The notes below the pieces were generated by a model. That model did no database searches. It was given only the letters and a program-made list of their open reading frames with translations, and was not told where the DNA came from. Positions 34,149 to 45,393 of a stretch of DNA of 64,000 nucleotides are shown here, one piece after another. Position numbers and translations under genes: made by a program. The stretch is from assembly GCF_949987515.2 (NCBI RefSeq), contig NC_082693.1:22192994-22256993 (forward strand), in the 5' to 3' direction. The DNA comes from Delphinus delphis. Its lineage: Eukaryota; Chordata; Mammalia; Artiodactyla; Delphinidae. Numbering within the stretch: position 1 is the stretch's first letter; the number at the start of each line of letters is the position of its first letter.

Positions 34149-35068
34149 TGTTCGTAGAGCTTTCACTTTCATAGGGGAAATGTATACTCATGAACGTGTA
34201 GCAAAAGTGCACATATTTCTTTTTAGTGGCATTGATATTTCATGGTTTACTTAGCCTAAAAATATAAAAATATTCCTAAACTGTTGAAGATTTTTATTGT
34301 TTTTCTTTTCTAGCTATTTTGAGGAACACAGCTTAAAAAAAAAAAATAGTTCTGCAAGTTCTTTGTCCACTTTTTTGGCTACACTAAGACTCAACTGAAA
34401 CAAAGGCTTTGATAAGATTACCAGGCCCTTCCATCTAGATCTGCTGTCAGATAGGACAGTAAGGAAAGTCTAACTGACACAACCTGGAACATTTCTTTGT
34501 CTAAGTGGAACTTAAGCAATACCCTAGAATTTTGTGCGAAAACCCCAAAAAACAGTATTTTCTATGGGACATACAAAACAACTAAAGATACCTTATTTGC
34601 GTTGAACTACAGCCATCCTATTTTGATTCAACAGCCTATGTTAATTATATACTTCATACGTTAGTAATAGATTTTATAAGTTCGTTCATCGTTGAACTTG
34701 TATCTTCATGAGTACGTAGAGATGAAACTTTATTATTTAACATTTAAGATCAGAATTCTTTGCTTGCTGGTTATTTTATATTTTCCTCCATCAGCCAAAG
34801 CCTTGTAAAATAGGCTTGGTTCATCTGACAGCTCTCCAGAAAGTCTTTGCCAATTTATAGTTTCTCCTTGAGTGTAAGAGTACCCATTTCCACACAGCCT
34901 CTCTTTTTTTAAGAGGGGGAAGTACATAGCCTCTCTAGAGCTTACAGTTTTCACATATTTTGGCTGATTGGACAATCATAATGGTACATCAAGTTGTTTC
35001 AACCTGTAACTATGAGTTTTAACATTTATCACCTGTTGGCTACATAATATTTTGCTTTTTCATGGCAG
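34149..35068. other. Unique intronic sequence
   Basis: Nothing recognised. An 80-codon minus-strand open frame at 34733-34975 (starts MSNQPKYVKTVSSREAMYF) has no family resemblance that I can name. Confidence 0.45.
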
Positions 35069-35945
35069 TTTTATTAATATAAAATTTATATAGCATTAAG
35101 TTCACCCCTTTAAAGTGTACAATTCAATGGTTTTAAAAATATTCAGAGCGTTGTGCAAATATCACCATACACTAATTTTAGAACATTTTCATTACCTCAA
35201 AAAGAAATTTTGTACTCACAACCCACCCCCCCCCCCCCATATCCTCTTCCTTCATCCCTAGGCATCACTAATCTAACTTGTGTCTCTGTATGTTTGTCTG
35301 TTCCGGATATTTCATATAAAAGTAATCATACAATATGGAGTCTCTTGTGACTGGCTTATTTCACTTAGCATAATGGCTTCAAGGTTCATCCATGCTGTAG
35401 CATGTATTAGTACTTCATTACTTTGTATGGCTAAATAATGTTCCACTGTGGGGATATATCATGTTGTGTTTATCCATTCATCAGTTGATGGACATTGGGA
35501 ATTTTTCCACTTTGGGCTATTATAAATAATCCTGCTATGAACATCTGTATACAAGTTTTAGTGTGGACATATGTTTTCATCTCTTTTAAGTATATACCGA
35601 GGGAGGGATTTGCTGGGTCAAATAATAACTTTATCTTTTTGAGGAACTCCTGGATTGTTTCCCAAAATCACACATCATTTTGCATTCCCACCAGCAGTGT
35701 ATGAAGGTTCCAATATCTCCACATCTTCAACAACACTTGTTATTATCCATCTTTTTGAGCATAGCAATCCTAGCAAGTGTGAAGTGATATTTATTGTGGA
35801 TTTTATTTGCATTTTCCTAATGACTACTGATATTTAGCATCTTTCCATGCTCTTAATTGACCAATTTATATCTTCTTTTTTTTGAGAAATATCTATTCAG
35901 ATCCTTTGCCCATTTTTCAATTAGGTCATTTGTCTTTTTATTATT

Positions 35946-36284
35946 TTTTTTAAATACATTTATTTTATTTATTTATTTATTTTGGCTGCCTTGGGTCTTC
36001 GTTGCTGCGTGCGGGCTTTCTCTAGTTGCAGAAAGCAGGGGCTACTCTTCACTGCGGTGTGCAGGGTTCTCATTTCGGTGGCTTCTCTTTGTCGTGGAAC
36101 TCAGGCTATAGGCACGCGGACTTCAGTAGTTGTGGCTCACGGGCTCTAGAGCACAGGCTCAGTAGTTGTGGTGCACGGGCTTAGTTGCTCCGCGGCATGT
36201 GGGATCTTCCCGGACCAGGGCTTGAACCCGAGTCCCCTGCATTGGCAGGCAGACTCTTAAACACTGTGCCACCAGGGAAGTCCC
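35946..36284 (-). mobile_element. CHR-type SINE, long form
   Basis: Minus strand GGGACTTCCCTGGTGGCACAG head, GGTTCAAGCCCTGGTCCGGG, AAATAAATAAATAAAATAAA tail. Flanked by a perfect 15-bp TGTCTTTTTATTATT at 35931-35945 and 36285-36299. Confidence 0.98.
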
Positions 36285-36573
36285 TGTCTTTTTATTATTG
36301 AGTTGTAAGAGCTCTTTATATATTCTAAATACAAGTCCTTTATCAGATATATGATTTGCAAATATTTTCTCCCAGACCATGGGTTGCCTTTATACTTCCT
36401 TGATGCTGTCCTTTGAAACACAAAAATTTTTATCAATAATTTTGATTAAGTCCAGTCTATCCATTTTTTTCTTTTGTTACTTGTGCTTCTGGTGCCATAT
36501 CTAAGACATCATTACATAACACAAGATCACGAAGATTTACTCCTATATTTGCCTCTAATAATCTTACGGTTTT

Positions 36574-36787
36574 TTGTTTGGTTTTTGTTTTTTTGAGGTA
36601 CGCAGGCCTCTCACTGTTGTGGCCTCTCCTGTTGCGGAGCACTGGCTCCGGACGCGCAGGCCCAGCGGCCATGGCTCACGGGCCCAGCCGCTCCACGGCA
36701 CGTGGGATCTTCCCGGACCGGGGCACGAACCCGTGTCCCCTGCATCAGCAGGCGGACTCTCAACCACTGCGCCACCAGGGAAGCCCA
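36574..36787 (-). mobile_element. Young-type CHR SINE
   Basis: Minus strand GGGCTTCCCTGGTGGCGCAG, GGTTCGTGCCCCGGTCC, GAGAGGCCTGCGTACC and an A-rich tail. Flanked by TCTTACGGTTTT at 36562-36573 and 36789-36800. Confidence 0.97.
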
Positions 36788-36880
36788 GTCTTACGGTTTT
36801 AACTCTTACATTTAAGCCTATAATCCTCTTTCAGTTAATTTCTGTGTGTGGTCTTTTCACTTTTAAATGTCCAAAGATTT

Positions 36881-37736
36881 CCTGCTACTATAAAGACAGG
36901 AAAAAAGATAAAGGTGAAGCACCAAAGGACAACCTATGCGTTACAGCTAGAAAACTCAAACCCCTAAAAACTTTAGCAAGCAGAATATATGTGTGTGTAA
37001 TATGTATTTTTAATTATTATTATTTTTCCTCCTATTATGGGCCTAGCTTTTAGCCCTTCCAGTGGCGAAGGGCAGGCAAAGCTGCAGATCAACAAGTATT
37101 TTCCTCTTCTTGCTGCTACAAGCTTTCTTGTTCTTTCTTTGACACCGCTGAAGCAGCCAGGCCTCCTTCTGAGCCTGGAGTCTGTTACAGATCTTCACAT
37201 GGGGCAGTAGGTATTTCAGGACAAGTTAAAACGACTTCTTGAATTTGAGTCTTCCTTCTGATAAGAGCAGTACTGGCTGCCAGTACTCCCCCCTCTGCCT
37301 GGAACTCCCACCGGCCTCTGCCACCTCCAGACATTCAGGCCAGCTTCACATAGGCAGCCAAGAAATAAAAAAATTCTGAGCCTGAGACAGAAAACGAACT
37401 CAATATGAAACAACTCAAATTTTTTTCTAGTGGCTTTAAAAATGTATGTGTTTATATGTCTGTGTATATAAAAAAAAACTTGGTTTTTTTTCTGAATATA
37501 AAACTGATATATGATCACTGAAAAACAATTTGGAAAATCTAAAGAAAAAATAAAGTCCCACCTCTTTTCATGTCCCAAAGTTAACAATGTTTATCATTTT
37601 AATGTATATCCTTAGTGAGAAAGGCAGACAGATAGTTACCAAAATATACACTTATACATGCATATATATTTTAGATAACTGAAAATGTATTATATGTACA
37701 GTTTCATGTAAAGCTCTTTTTCCACTTCACACTTTC
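36881..37736. other. Unique intron with a K/R-rich open stretch on the minus strand
   Basis: No repeat family recognised. On the minus strand, 37223 to 37043 is an open stretch of about 59 codons rich in Lys/Arg/Gln (contains NRLQAQKEAWLLQRCQRKNK), stopped by TAG and followed by A/T-rich sequence. It has no start codon context or family match. Confidence 0.4.
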
Positions 37737-37737
37737 T

Positions 37738-38600
37738 CTTTTTTTTACAGTTGTATTGAGATACAATTTACATACAGCCCTTTATAAGCTTAAGGTGTAC
37801 GGCATAATGATTTAACTTACATACATCATTAAATGATTATCACAACAGGTTTAGTGAACATCCATCACCTCATATAGATACAACTTTAAAGAACAGGAAA
37901 AAAACTATTTTTTTTCCCTCCTGCTCAGAACTCTTAGGATTTACTCTCTTAACAGCTTTCATATATAACACACAGCAGGGTTCATTATCTTTATCATGTT
38001 GTACATTACATCCCTAGGGCTTACTTATCTTATAACTGGAAGTTTGTGCCTTTTGACTGCCTTTCTCCAATCTACCCTCTCTCCCCACCTCCCCCGCACC
38101 TCTGAAACCACAAATCTGTTACCTTTTTCTATCAGTTGGTTTGTTTGTTTTTGAAGTATAATTAACCTACAACACTATGTTAGTTCTTGTTATACAACAC
38201 AGTGACTCGATATTTCTATACATTTCATACAAAGATAATTACATCGTTATTGACTATATTCCCTACACTGGTACATTTCATACCCAAGCCTCAATTATTT
38301 TGCAAATGGAAGTCTGTACTGCTTAATCTCCCTCCTCTATTTCTTTCCTCCCCACACTCCTCCCACTCTGACAACCACCTGTTTGTTCTCTGTATCTATG
38401 AACCTACAACTCAGTTTCTATTTTGTTACGTTTGTTCATTTGTTTTGTTTTTTAGATTCCACATAAAAGTGAAATGGTACGGTATTTGTCTTTGTCTGAC
38501 TTGTTTCACCTAGCAAAAGACTCTCTAGGTCCATCTCTGTTGTCGTAAATGGCAAGATTTCATTTTTAATCATGGCTGAGTAATAACCCATTGTACATGT
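37738..38600 (-). mobile_element. Old L1, sense 3' portion of a 5'-inverted copy
   Basis: Reverse complement gives ORF2 end (ACTCAGCCATGATTAAAAATG, AAGTCAGACAAAGACAAATA) and 3'UTR (ACACTGTGTTGTATAACAAG). A second, similar 3'UTR follows at 37738-38120. The left part may therefore be a separate older copy (GTTGTATTGAGATACAATTT). Confidence 0.8.
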
Positions 38601-38604
38601 AAAC

Positions 38605-38722
38605 ACTAATTTGTAAAGACAGATGTACCCCTCTGTTCATCATAGCATTATTTACAACAGCCAAGATATGGAAGTAACCTAAGTGACCACCAACAGAATA
38701 AATTAACGGATAAAGAGATGTG

Positions 38723-38738
<16 letters not shown>
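38605..38738 (+). mobile_element. Inverted 5' piece of the adjacent L1
   Basis: Plus-strand ORF2 text GCATTATTTACAACAGCCAAG, ATATGGAAGTAACCTAAGTG, GATAAAGAGATGTGGTATATG. In L1 order it lies just upstream of the point where the minus-strand part starts, which is what twin priming produces. Confidence 0.8.

Positions 38739-38773
<35 letters not shown>
38739..38773. repeat. (TA)n microsatellite
   Basis: About 17 TA units, perfectly self-complementary. It begins inside the L1 text TATATGTGTGTATATA, so it probably grew from the L1 sequence. Confidence 0.95.
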
Positions 38774-38778
<5 letters not shown>

Positions 38779-38779
38779 T

Positions 38780-39240
38780 TCACATTTTATAGTTATTAAA
38801 CATTATTTGAAAACATTAAATTCCCACTTAGGACTCATCATGGTGTATACATCCTTTTCCTCCTTTTGTATATTTAAGTTTACTTCGTCATGAAAAATAC
38901 TATGATAAACACTGCATCTCAAACATTTCTCAAATTTTTATGCAGTTCTACAATCTTTATACTTAATTCAATCATTCACAAATAGTCATCAAAGACCCAT
39001 CCTGCTATAGGCACAATGCTATGGATACAAAGCTGAACTAGAAAAGCTCATGGAAAGTAGCTCTTTCTCCTGTCCCCTCATTTTGTCCTGCCTCCTTGGT
39101 ATATCTGCTGGCTTCCTGACTTCTAATTACTTTTCCTGACCACAGTTCTCACCTATTCCCTGCCTGTTCACTGCTTTTAACACATGCCTTTTCCTATAGC
39201 TCAGGTAAGCTGATTCCTAACTCTTGCTACTTGACTGTTT
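38780..39240. other. Unique intronic sequence
   Basis: Nothing firm; 38970-39060 has a weak ancient-repeat look. Confidence 0.45.
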
Positions 39241-39245
39241 CTCTA

Positions 39246-39592
39246 GTAAGCTGTTCTCAAATTTTTGGTCTCAAGACCTCATTATACCCTTAAAAAATTA
39301 TTGAGGACCCCTAAGAGATTTTCTTTTGTGGGCTGTTTCTATGGATGTTTACTGTATAACAGATTAAAACTGAGACATTTGCAACACCATAAAACATAAG
39401 CACATGTTTCATTAGCCAACAGACAGATGACAGCATCACACTTCACAGAGCCTCTGGAAAACTCCACTGTACAATCAAGAAAGAATGAGAGTAGAAAAGG
39501 GAAATAACAAGTTACTGTCATTACGAAAATAATTTGATCTTGTAGACCCTCTCAAAAGGGTCTTGAAGACCCCCAAGCTAGAGAACTACGTC
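39246..39592 (+). mobile_element. hAT-type non-autonomous DNA transposon
   Basis: Left end GCTGTTCTCAAATTTTTGGTC...ACCTCATTATACCC; interior CTCTGGAAAACTCCACTGTAC; right end GGGTCTTGAAGACCCCCAAG...AGAGAACTAC. The ends are degraded versions of the CAGTGGTTCTCAA terminal inverted repeat of mammalian hAT/Charlie elements. No transposase frame. Confidence 0.65.
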
Positions 39593-40632
39593 TAGGTCTT
39601 TGTCCTACGACAAACTCACACTTTGCATTGACCATCTCCTATGGCCTATGACCACGATGGTGGGGCTGTCTTTGGCTTGCTTGGTTACTATATAACCATC
39701 CCAGTGTGGCTCACAGGGCACAAGTAATAAATGCTCCTGATTGCCTTGTTTCCTCTGCAAAAAAGTGATCAGTTTCCGAGTCCTAAAGATTTTACTCAAC
39801 TAAGTCAATGTTTCCAGGATATTTACCTTCTAGGCTATTTAAGTGATGAGACCTTGAATTCCAGGCTGTTTAATAAATCTTATGTAGGAGGGCAAGGAAG
39901 GGACAGGCAGAGCAACCAAAGAACCCACTAGACCATGCTACCTATCTCTTGTGTTAGGTGAAAATAGGGAACTCACTTGCTCTCCTGACTTGTCTACATG
40001 GAAGCCAACTAGTGAAGGTAACTGCCTTTAGTTTTATTAACAATGCTGGCCAAATATATATTTTGAAAAAACAAGGGTGAGAAAGAAATAGGAATTAAAG
40101 AACTTTCACTGTTATTGCTTTAAGTCAAAATATCCGTTACACTCAATCAGTTGCTCTTTGCTTTGTTTGTACGTTTGCCCACTGGACAGCCACACTGTTT
40201 TTTTAACATGACATTTCCGGTATTGGACGTTTTTCTTTTGTGTTGTAACGTTACAAAACCTAATTCCCAACCTAACCACATACTTAACTTTGTTTTAACT
40301 CCTTTCCTTCCAGTATTTATCCACATGGAGGTTTTAATTATGCAGATACAATCAGAATACAAGTTGCGTAACTGTGAAGCTTTCTAGAACAATCATAGCT
40401 CGACTTGTGCTTCACGCAGTACATCTAAGTGGAACTAGAAGGACAAATTCTGCAGCCCTATTTCTCAACAGAGCTGAAACTTCTGTCGTTTAGAAAGTGC
40501 TAGCTGAAGAAGCATTTTTAGGCTACCTATGCCTATGATTCCAAGACAGGACACATTATCTTCTGGTTCTTCATGGACCTGGAGAGCCTCTGGAAATTTA
40601 ATTTTAACCGGCTCTAAGTTACCCAGAGGAAG

Positions 40633-40634
<2 letters not shown>
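39593..40634. other. Unique intronic sequence
   Basis: Nothing recognised. The short open frames on both strands at 40147-40387 overlap each other and lack motifs. Confidence 0.5.
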
Positions 40635-40668
<34 letters not shown>

Positions 40669-40687
40669 CACCACCACCACCACCACC
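40635..40687. repeat. (AC)n-(CCA)n compound microsatellite
   Basis: About 15 AC units then seven CCA units. Confidence 0.95.
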
Positions 40688-41395
40688 AATCACAGTCATA
40701 GAGCAAAACATTAGAAAAGTAGCGAGACTCCGTGAACTCCTGGGGACACATCACTTTCACTTTCAGGGCATAAATCTCTTTGCAGGGGTCCCCAGCTAAC
40801 AAAGGACAATAAGGCTTGAGGAGAACAAGGTGAGAGGGTGGTGCGTGACCAGCTGAGGGTGGATCTCTACTCGAGGGCTGCTTTGTTCAGTTTTTACCTC
40901 TTGTTCTTCAGAAGGCCAAGTTTACAAACTACTTCCAAGCATTTGTAAAACAAACATTGCCACCCGCCAGCAGTTCGCTGTATTCTGAAATTGCTGTATT
41001 TACCTTGAAAACCACAAAATGTAAACAAGGGCACCTGATCAGAGAAGATCTTTAAACTGCTCATTCACTATATTAACACCTGGGAAGAAAAGGCAGTTGA
41101 CTTGGACTTGAACACACAATGTACAAATCAATCTTTTATCTTAGGGGTAGCTTGAATAAGTTAATGATTAGTAAGCTTTATGGAGATGCACAGAGACTTT
41201 CATAAACAAAACATATTAATATATTTAATACTCAAAAGAGTAAAACAAGTAAGGCCCACCTACCATAAGCTATAGAAGTATAATCTTAATTCACACATAC
41301 TTTCACTTAAAATAACAAATATGTGTAAGACACTCTCTCTCCCACTGGGGATACTTTATGCTATACAGCATGTGAAAACTGGGGTGACTGACTTT
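40688..41395. other. Unique intronic sequence
   Basis: No repeats. At 40970-41060 there are forkhead-like GTAAACA text (ATGTAAACAAGGGC) and a nearby GTATTTACC. This is a composition hint only. Confidence 0.4.
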
Positions 41396-41410
41396 TTAAT
41401 ATGTCTTTTT

Positions 41411-41611
41411 AAAAATATTTATTTATTTTTGGCTGCTCTGGGTCTTTGTTGCAGCACATGGGATCTTCACTGTGGCATGCAGGCTCTTTAGTTGCGGCAT
41501 GTGGACCCTTAGTTGCAGCATGCGGGATCTAGTTCCCCAACCAGGGATGGAAACCGGGCCCCCTGAATTGGGAGCACGGAGTCTTACCCACTGGAGCAGC
41601 GGGGAAGTCCC
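41411..41611 (-). mobile_element. CHR-type SINE, variant long subfamily
   Basis: Minus strand GGGACTTCCCCGCTGCTCCA head, CATCCCTGGTTGGGGAACTA, modules TGCCGCAACTAAAGAGCCTG, CAGCCAAAAATAAATAAATA tail. Flanked by TTAATATGTCTTTT at 41396 and 41612. Confidence 0.95.
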
Positions 41612-41690
41612 TTAATATGTCTTTTAATATGCCTAATACATGACAAAATACGAGAAGATAGGGAAATAGTTTATTTAAAAATAGCTACTA

Positions 41691-41886
41691 TTCAGTGGGA
41701 AGCAGCCACATAGCACACGATCAACTCGGTGCTTTGTGTCCACCTAGAGGGGTGGGATAGGGAGGCGCAAGAGGGAGGAGATATGGGGATATATGTATAC
41801 GTATAGCTGATTCACTTTGTTATGCAGCAGAAACTAACACACCACTGTAAAGCAATTATACTCCAATAGAGATGTTAAAAAAAAAG
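41691..41886 (+). mobile_element. Very short L1 3'UTR insertion
   Basis: Only about 196 bp of L1 3'UTR (TTCAGTGGGAAGCAGCCACA, CAACTCGGTGCTTTGTGTCC, GCAATTATACTCCAATAGAG, A tail). Perfect 14-bp target duplication AAAAATAGCTACTA at 41677-41690 and 41887-41900. Severe 5' truncation. Confidence 0.97.
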
Positions 41887-41900
41887 AAAAATAGCTACTA

Positions 41901-42488
41901 TATAATACATTGAAGAGTTTTTGAGTGAGCCATAGTTTTAGTTTTACAGACAGTCTGTGCTTCTTACCACCATGTGTTTCTGAAAACTATATTACAAAAG
42001 CAATGCATTTCTCATAGGAAATTTCACTGGAGTAATATAACTGGGATTACTTTCCTAGGGAATACAAAGATAAAAATGGATATAGCATAGGTAGAAATAC
42101 TCTAACCCTCCATATATTTAGAAGAACGAACATCTTGTAAAAGTGATTAAAATGTGCTTTGTTATACTTTCATAAGGATCATTCTTTTCCCCAAAATTAC
42201 TACTGTATCATGTAAATATCTGAAGACCTCACCAAGGACCCTCCCATGTATGAGGACCCAGAGAGGCAAAGAGTCCTGAATGGATAAAGTCTTTCTCCAT
42301 CTTCCCACACAGCTAGACTTAGAAGTTAAAAGAAGTCACAGAAGTGTCGAGTGGGGAGACTTCATTATTTTTCAGTGAAGTCAAGAGATTATTTTTGGGT
42401 CAAGTAAACTTCTAACCACCTCAGGGCTATTTTTCCTCTCTGGACTATCCTACCTTGAGTTAGCTAAGTTCACCCCTCCTGCCTCAGT
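41901..42488. other. Unique intronic sequence
   Basis: Nothing recognised. Confidence 0.5.
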
Positions 42489-42489
42489 C

Positions 42490-42965
42490 TTTTCCAGAAT
42501 GCTATATAAATGGAGTCATACGTTATGCAGCCCTTGGAGACTGGCTTCTCTCACCTAGTATCACGTTTTTGAGATTCATCGGTGTTGTTGGGTGTATCCA
42601 TGGTTCACTCCTTTTTACTGCAGAGTGGTATTCCACTGCATGTATTGTTTATCCATTCACCAATTGAAAGATATTTTTTAACTGTTTCCAGTTTTTGCTG
42701 TAAACATTGAGGAACAGATCTTTGTGTGAACTTAAGTTTTCATTGCTTTTGGTAAATATTTAAGAGTGAGATTTAGGGCTCATATGGTATGTGTATATTT
42801 CACTTTATAAGAAACTGCCAAACTCTTTTCCAAAATGGCTGTAGCATTTGGTCCACCACCGGCAACATATGAGAGTCCTAGTTGATCTGCATCCTTGTCA
42901 ACACTTGATATTGTCAGCATTTTTATTTCAGCCATTTTTGTAGAGGTACTTCATTGTGGCTCTTG
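42490..42965 (-). mobile_element. Old L1 fragment (L1M-type)
   Basis: Reverse complement of ORF2 end and 3' region: AGAGTGGTATTCCACTGCATG, TTTATCCATTCACCAATTG, CCAAACTCTTTTCCAAAATG, ATTTCAGCCATTTTTGTAG. Confidence 0.85.
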
Positions 42966-43186
42966 ATATTGCTGTTTTTAGGGCGGCACCTTAAATGTTG
43001 GTGTTCCCAGGGATTCCATCTAGGGTACTCTTTTCTTCTCACTCTCACAGTTTTAAATTCTATCTACATGCTATTAAATTTCAAATCTGAATTTTCCATC
43101 TGGATTTCTCTCCTGAGCCTCCAAATTAACATATCAGGAAATCTCTTAGATATTCTCCTCTGGCAGAAAGGATGCCAGAACCAAGT
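42966..43186 (+). mobile_element. Possible L2-like fragment
   Basis: TCCATCTGGATTTCTCTCCTGAGCC and AAATCTCTTAGATATTC resemble internal ancient LINE text. Low certainty. Confidence 0.35.
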
Positions 43187-43692
43187 TCATTACTGTGGTA
43201 AACTGCAAACAGCCATAAATTCTTCTCATCCCTGTATGCACGTCCTTTTGCAGGTGACTTTGCAGGTACTCCCATCAAAAGACGAAGTCAATTTCTCCAC
43301 TTTTTGCCTCTGAACTTAGCCATATAACATTAGCAAATGTGACACAGAGGTTTGAATAGCACTTGAGCATTGGGGGGTTGCGCTTTCTTGCTGTTCTCAC
43401 GCTCTCCCTAGGGAAGAATGTGAGCTAGCCTGCCAAATAGTGAGAGACACATGGCCCAGCCACCCCAATCAACAACCTATCCACAGGCAGACACGTGAAT
43501 GAAGCCAACCCAGACATCCAGCTGCCAGCTGACCCCAGATACATGAGCAAAAGCTCATCAGAGGTCAGCCAAGCCAGCTCAGAAGAAAAGAATCTACAAG
43601 CAAACCCGCAGATTCATCAGTTAAGTAAATGAATGCTCAGAAAGCCACTCAGTTTGGGGGGTTTTGTTACATAATAATACAGAACTAACATA
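43187..43692 (+). mobile_element. MaLR (MLT1-like) solitary LTR
   Basis: Contains TCTCCCTAGGGAAGAATGTG, GTGAGAGACACATGGCCCAG, CCAGCTGCCAGCTGACCCC, and the 3' end CACTCAGTTTGGGGGGTTTTG...AATACAGAACTAACATAA. An ancient noncoding LTR of an endogenous retrovirus-like element. No internal genes are present. Confidence 0.6.
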
Positions 43693-44300
43693 ATTATCCT
43701 CCCCTATCAAGTAGTTTGTTTTATATTCCATATCTCAATAAGTGCTACTAATACCTACCACATTGCCCAAATCTGACACCTGGGGGAATTCTAGGATGCG
43801 TCCTCTCCCTCACCTTGACCTTCCACCACACTCCCACATACAAGGAGTCATCAATTCCTAATATAGTTAAATTTCTAGCTACTTAGTCCCTTATCATATT
43901 CTGAACTTTTTTAACAGTCTCTTAGTTGACATCCCATCCTACATTTTCCGTCTCTCCATATAAGAAAATCATCTTTCAAAATTTCAATTCTGATCATGTC
44001 ATAGCCCAGCTTAAAAGTCTTTAATTGTGCTCCACTATCTTTGACATAAAAATTAACTGCCTCAGCATACAAGACCATTGGGCGTCTGGACTCTCCTCCA
44101 AGCTCACCTCCGCCACTCTTCCACATTCTCCTCAGCTTTTAACATTCCTAAAAGCCACAACCACAAATGGGTCATGCTACTCCACACCCCTGTGCCTATT
44201 TCTCCCCAACCCTCTCCTTTCCACCGGATTAACAACTGCCCATTCTTCCATAGCTCCAGCTCACCTCCATGCTTCTTCTAAACTCCCAAGGCAATTATAA
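43693..44300 (+). mobile_element. L2-like ancient LINE fragment
   Basis: TTCTGATCATGTCATAGCCC, GCTTAAAAGTCTTTAATTGTG, CAGCATACAAGACCATTGGG, TCACCTCCGCCACTCTTCC follow the order of L2-type text. Confidence 0.6.
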
Positions 44301-44337
44301 TCCTCTTCTCTTACTTCCACAGCCCTTTGGGACTTAA

Positions 44338-44454
44338 GACAGTATAATTAGCGGTTAAGTGTCTGGATTTCAACCAATCCTTTGCTTCTTACTAGTTATA
44401 TGACCTTGGTCAAGTTACTTAACTTCATTGTATTGTATCTCAATTTCCTCGATA
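44338..44454 (+). mobile_element. MIR SINE, 5' half
   Basis: ACAGTATAATTAGCGGTTAAG (degraded tRNA head), TATATGACCTTGGTCAAGTT, ACTTAACTTCATTG, CTCAATTTCCTC. Confidence 0.75.
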
Positions 44455-44612
44455 GAATGGGATGTGGCAGAGAATGTTACCCTTCCCTCCACCCTCCAGT
44501 ATCCATTCTCTTCTTCCTTTAGATGACAGAACTCCTGAATTCTAGGTAGGCACATGGCCAGCCCACTAACCATCACATTCCTCAGCCTCCTTGCAGCAGA
44601 TGTAACTATGTG
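44455..44612 (+). mobile_element. Ancient LTR-like repeat, left part (split)
   Basis: CATGGCCAGCCCACTAACCATC and CCTCCTTGCAGCAGATGTAAC, then broken by the insertion at 44613. It resumes at 45070. Family name uncertain. Confidence 0.5.
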
Positions 44613-45069
44613 TATGAGTTTCCCGTGGCTGCCGTAACAAATCACCAAACTTGGTGGCTTGAAACAACAGACATTTATTCTCCTGTAGTTCTCAAAGACC
44701 GAAGTCCAAAGTCAAGGTGCCGGCAGGGCCGTGTTCCCTCCGAAGGCTCTAGGAGAGAATCCTCTCTTGCCTCTTCCAGCTTCTGGTGGCTCCTGGTGTT
44801 CCTTGGCTTGTGGCCACATAACTCCATTCTCTGTCTCTGTCTTCACAAGGCCTCTCCTCTATGTGTGTGTCTCCCCCTCTTTTGTCTCTTATAATGTCAT
44901 TTGTCATTGGATCTGGGGCCCACCTGGGTAATCAAGGGTGATCTCATTTCAAGATCCTTAACTTAATTACATTTGCAAAGTCTCTTTTTCCTATGAAAGT
45001 AACATTCACAGCGTCTAGGTGTTAGGACATGGACTTACCTTTCGGCAGACAGCCATTCAACCCAATATA
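44613..45069 (-). mobile_element. MLT1A-like MaLR LTR, nested
   Basis: Reverse complement reads TTGCAAATGTAATTAAG, GGTGGGCCCCAGATCCAATG, TTATAAGAGACAAAAGAGG, GAAGCTGGAAGAGGCAAGAG, GCCGGCACCTTGACTTTGG, AATAAATGTCTGTTGTTTC and GATTTGTTACGGCAGCC, in the order of an MLT1-type LTR. ACTATGTG occurs on both sides. Noncoding. Confidence 0.7.
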
Positions 45070-45352
45070 CTATGTGACTATGACATATGAGTAGGAGTAA
45101 TATACGCAATTCCAGAAGTCCTCCTTAAAGAAGAAGCTACTTGCCCTGGATTCCTCTTGCTCCCTTTCTACTTACTGAGAAGTAGTAACTATTGAAGCAA
45201 CTTTGGAAACCACATGTTGAAGAGAGTAGAGTGGCAAGATGGTTCTGGATTACTCATCTAGGCGCTATTAAGTGAAATAAACTTCTATCTTATATAAGCC
45301 ATTGGTTTTTGCTGTTGTTGTTTTATTTCTGTTACAGCGCCTTATCTAGTAC
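45070..45352 (+). mobile_element. Ancient LTR-like repeat, right part (split)
   Basis: AAGAAGAAGCTACTTGCCCTG, AGAGTGGCAAGATGGTTCTGG, GTGAAATAAACTTCTATCTT and TTTCTGTTACAGCGCC, an LTR-like 3' end. Same repeat as 44455-44612. Confidence 0.5.
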
Positions 45353-45393
45353 ATGCAGCTAATAATAATATCTTAATAAAAATACATACCACT

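Larger units (their letters stand above)
35070..36880 (-). mobile_element. Old L1 (L1M-type) split by two SINEs
   Basis: Reverse complement of ORF2 end plus 3'UTR: ATGTTCCACTGTGGGGATAT, TCATCAGTTGATGGACATTGG, TGCTGGGTCAAATAATAAC, CAATTAGGTCATTTGTC, TTATATATTCTAAATACAAG. Interrupted at 35946-36284 and 36574-36787 by CHR SINEs of different ages. A run of about 14 C near 35226-35239 lies inside it. Confidence 0.88.
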
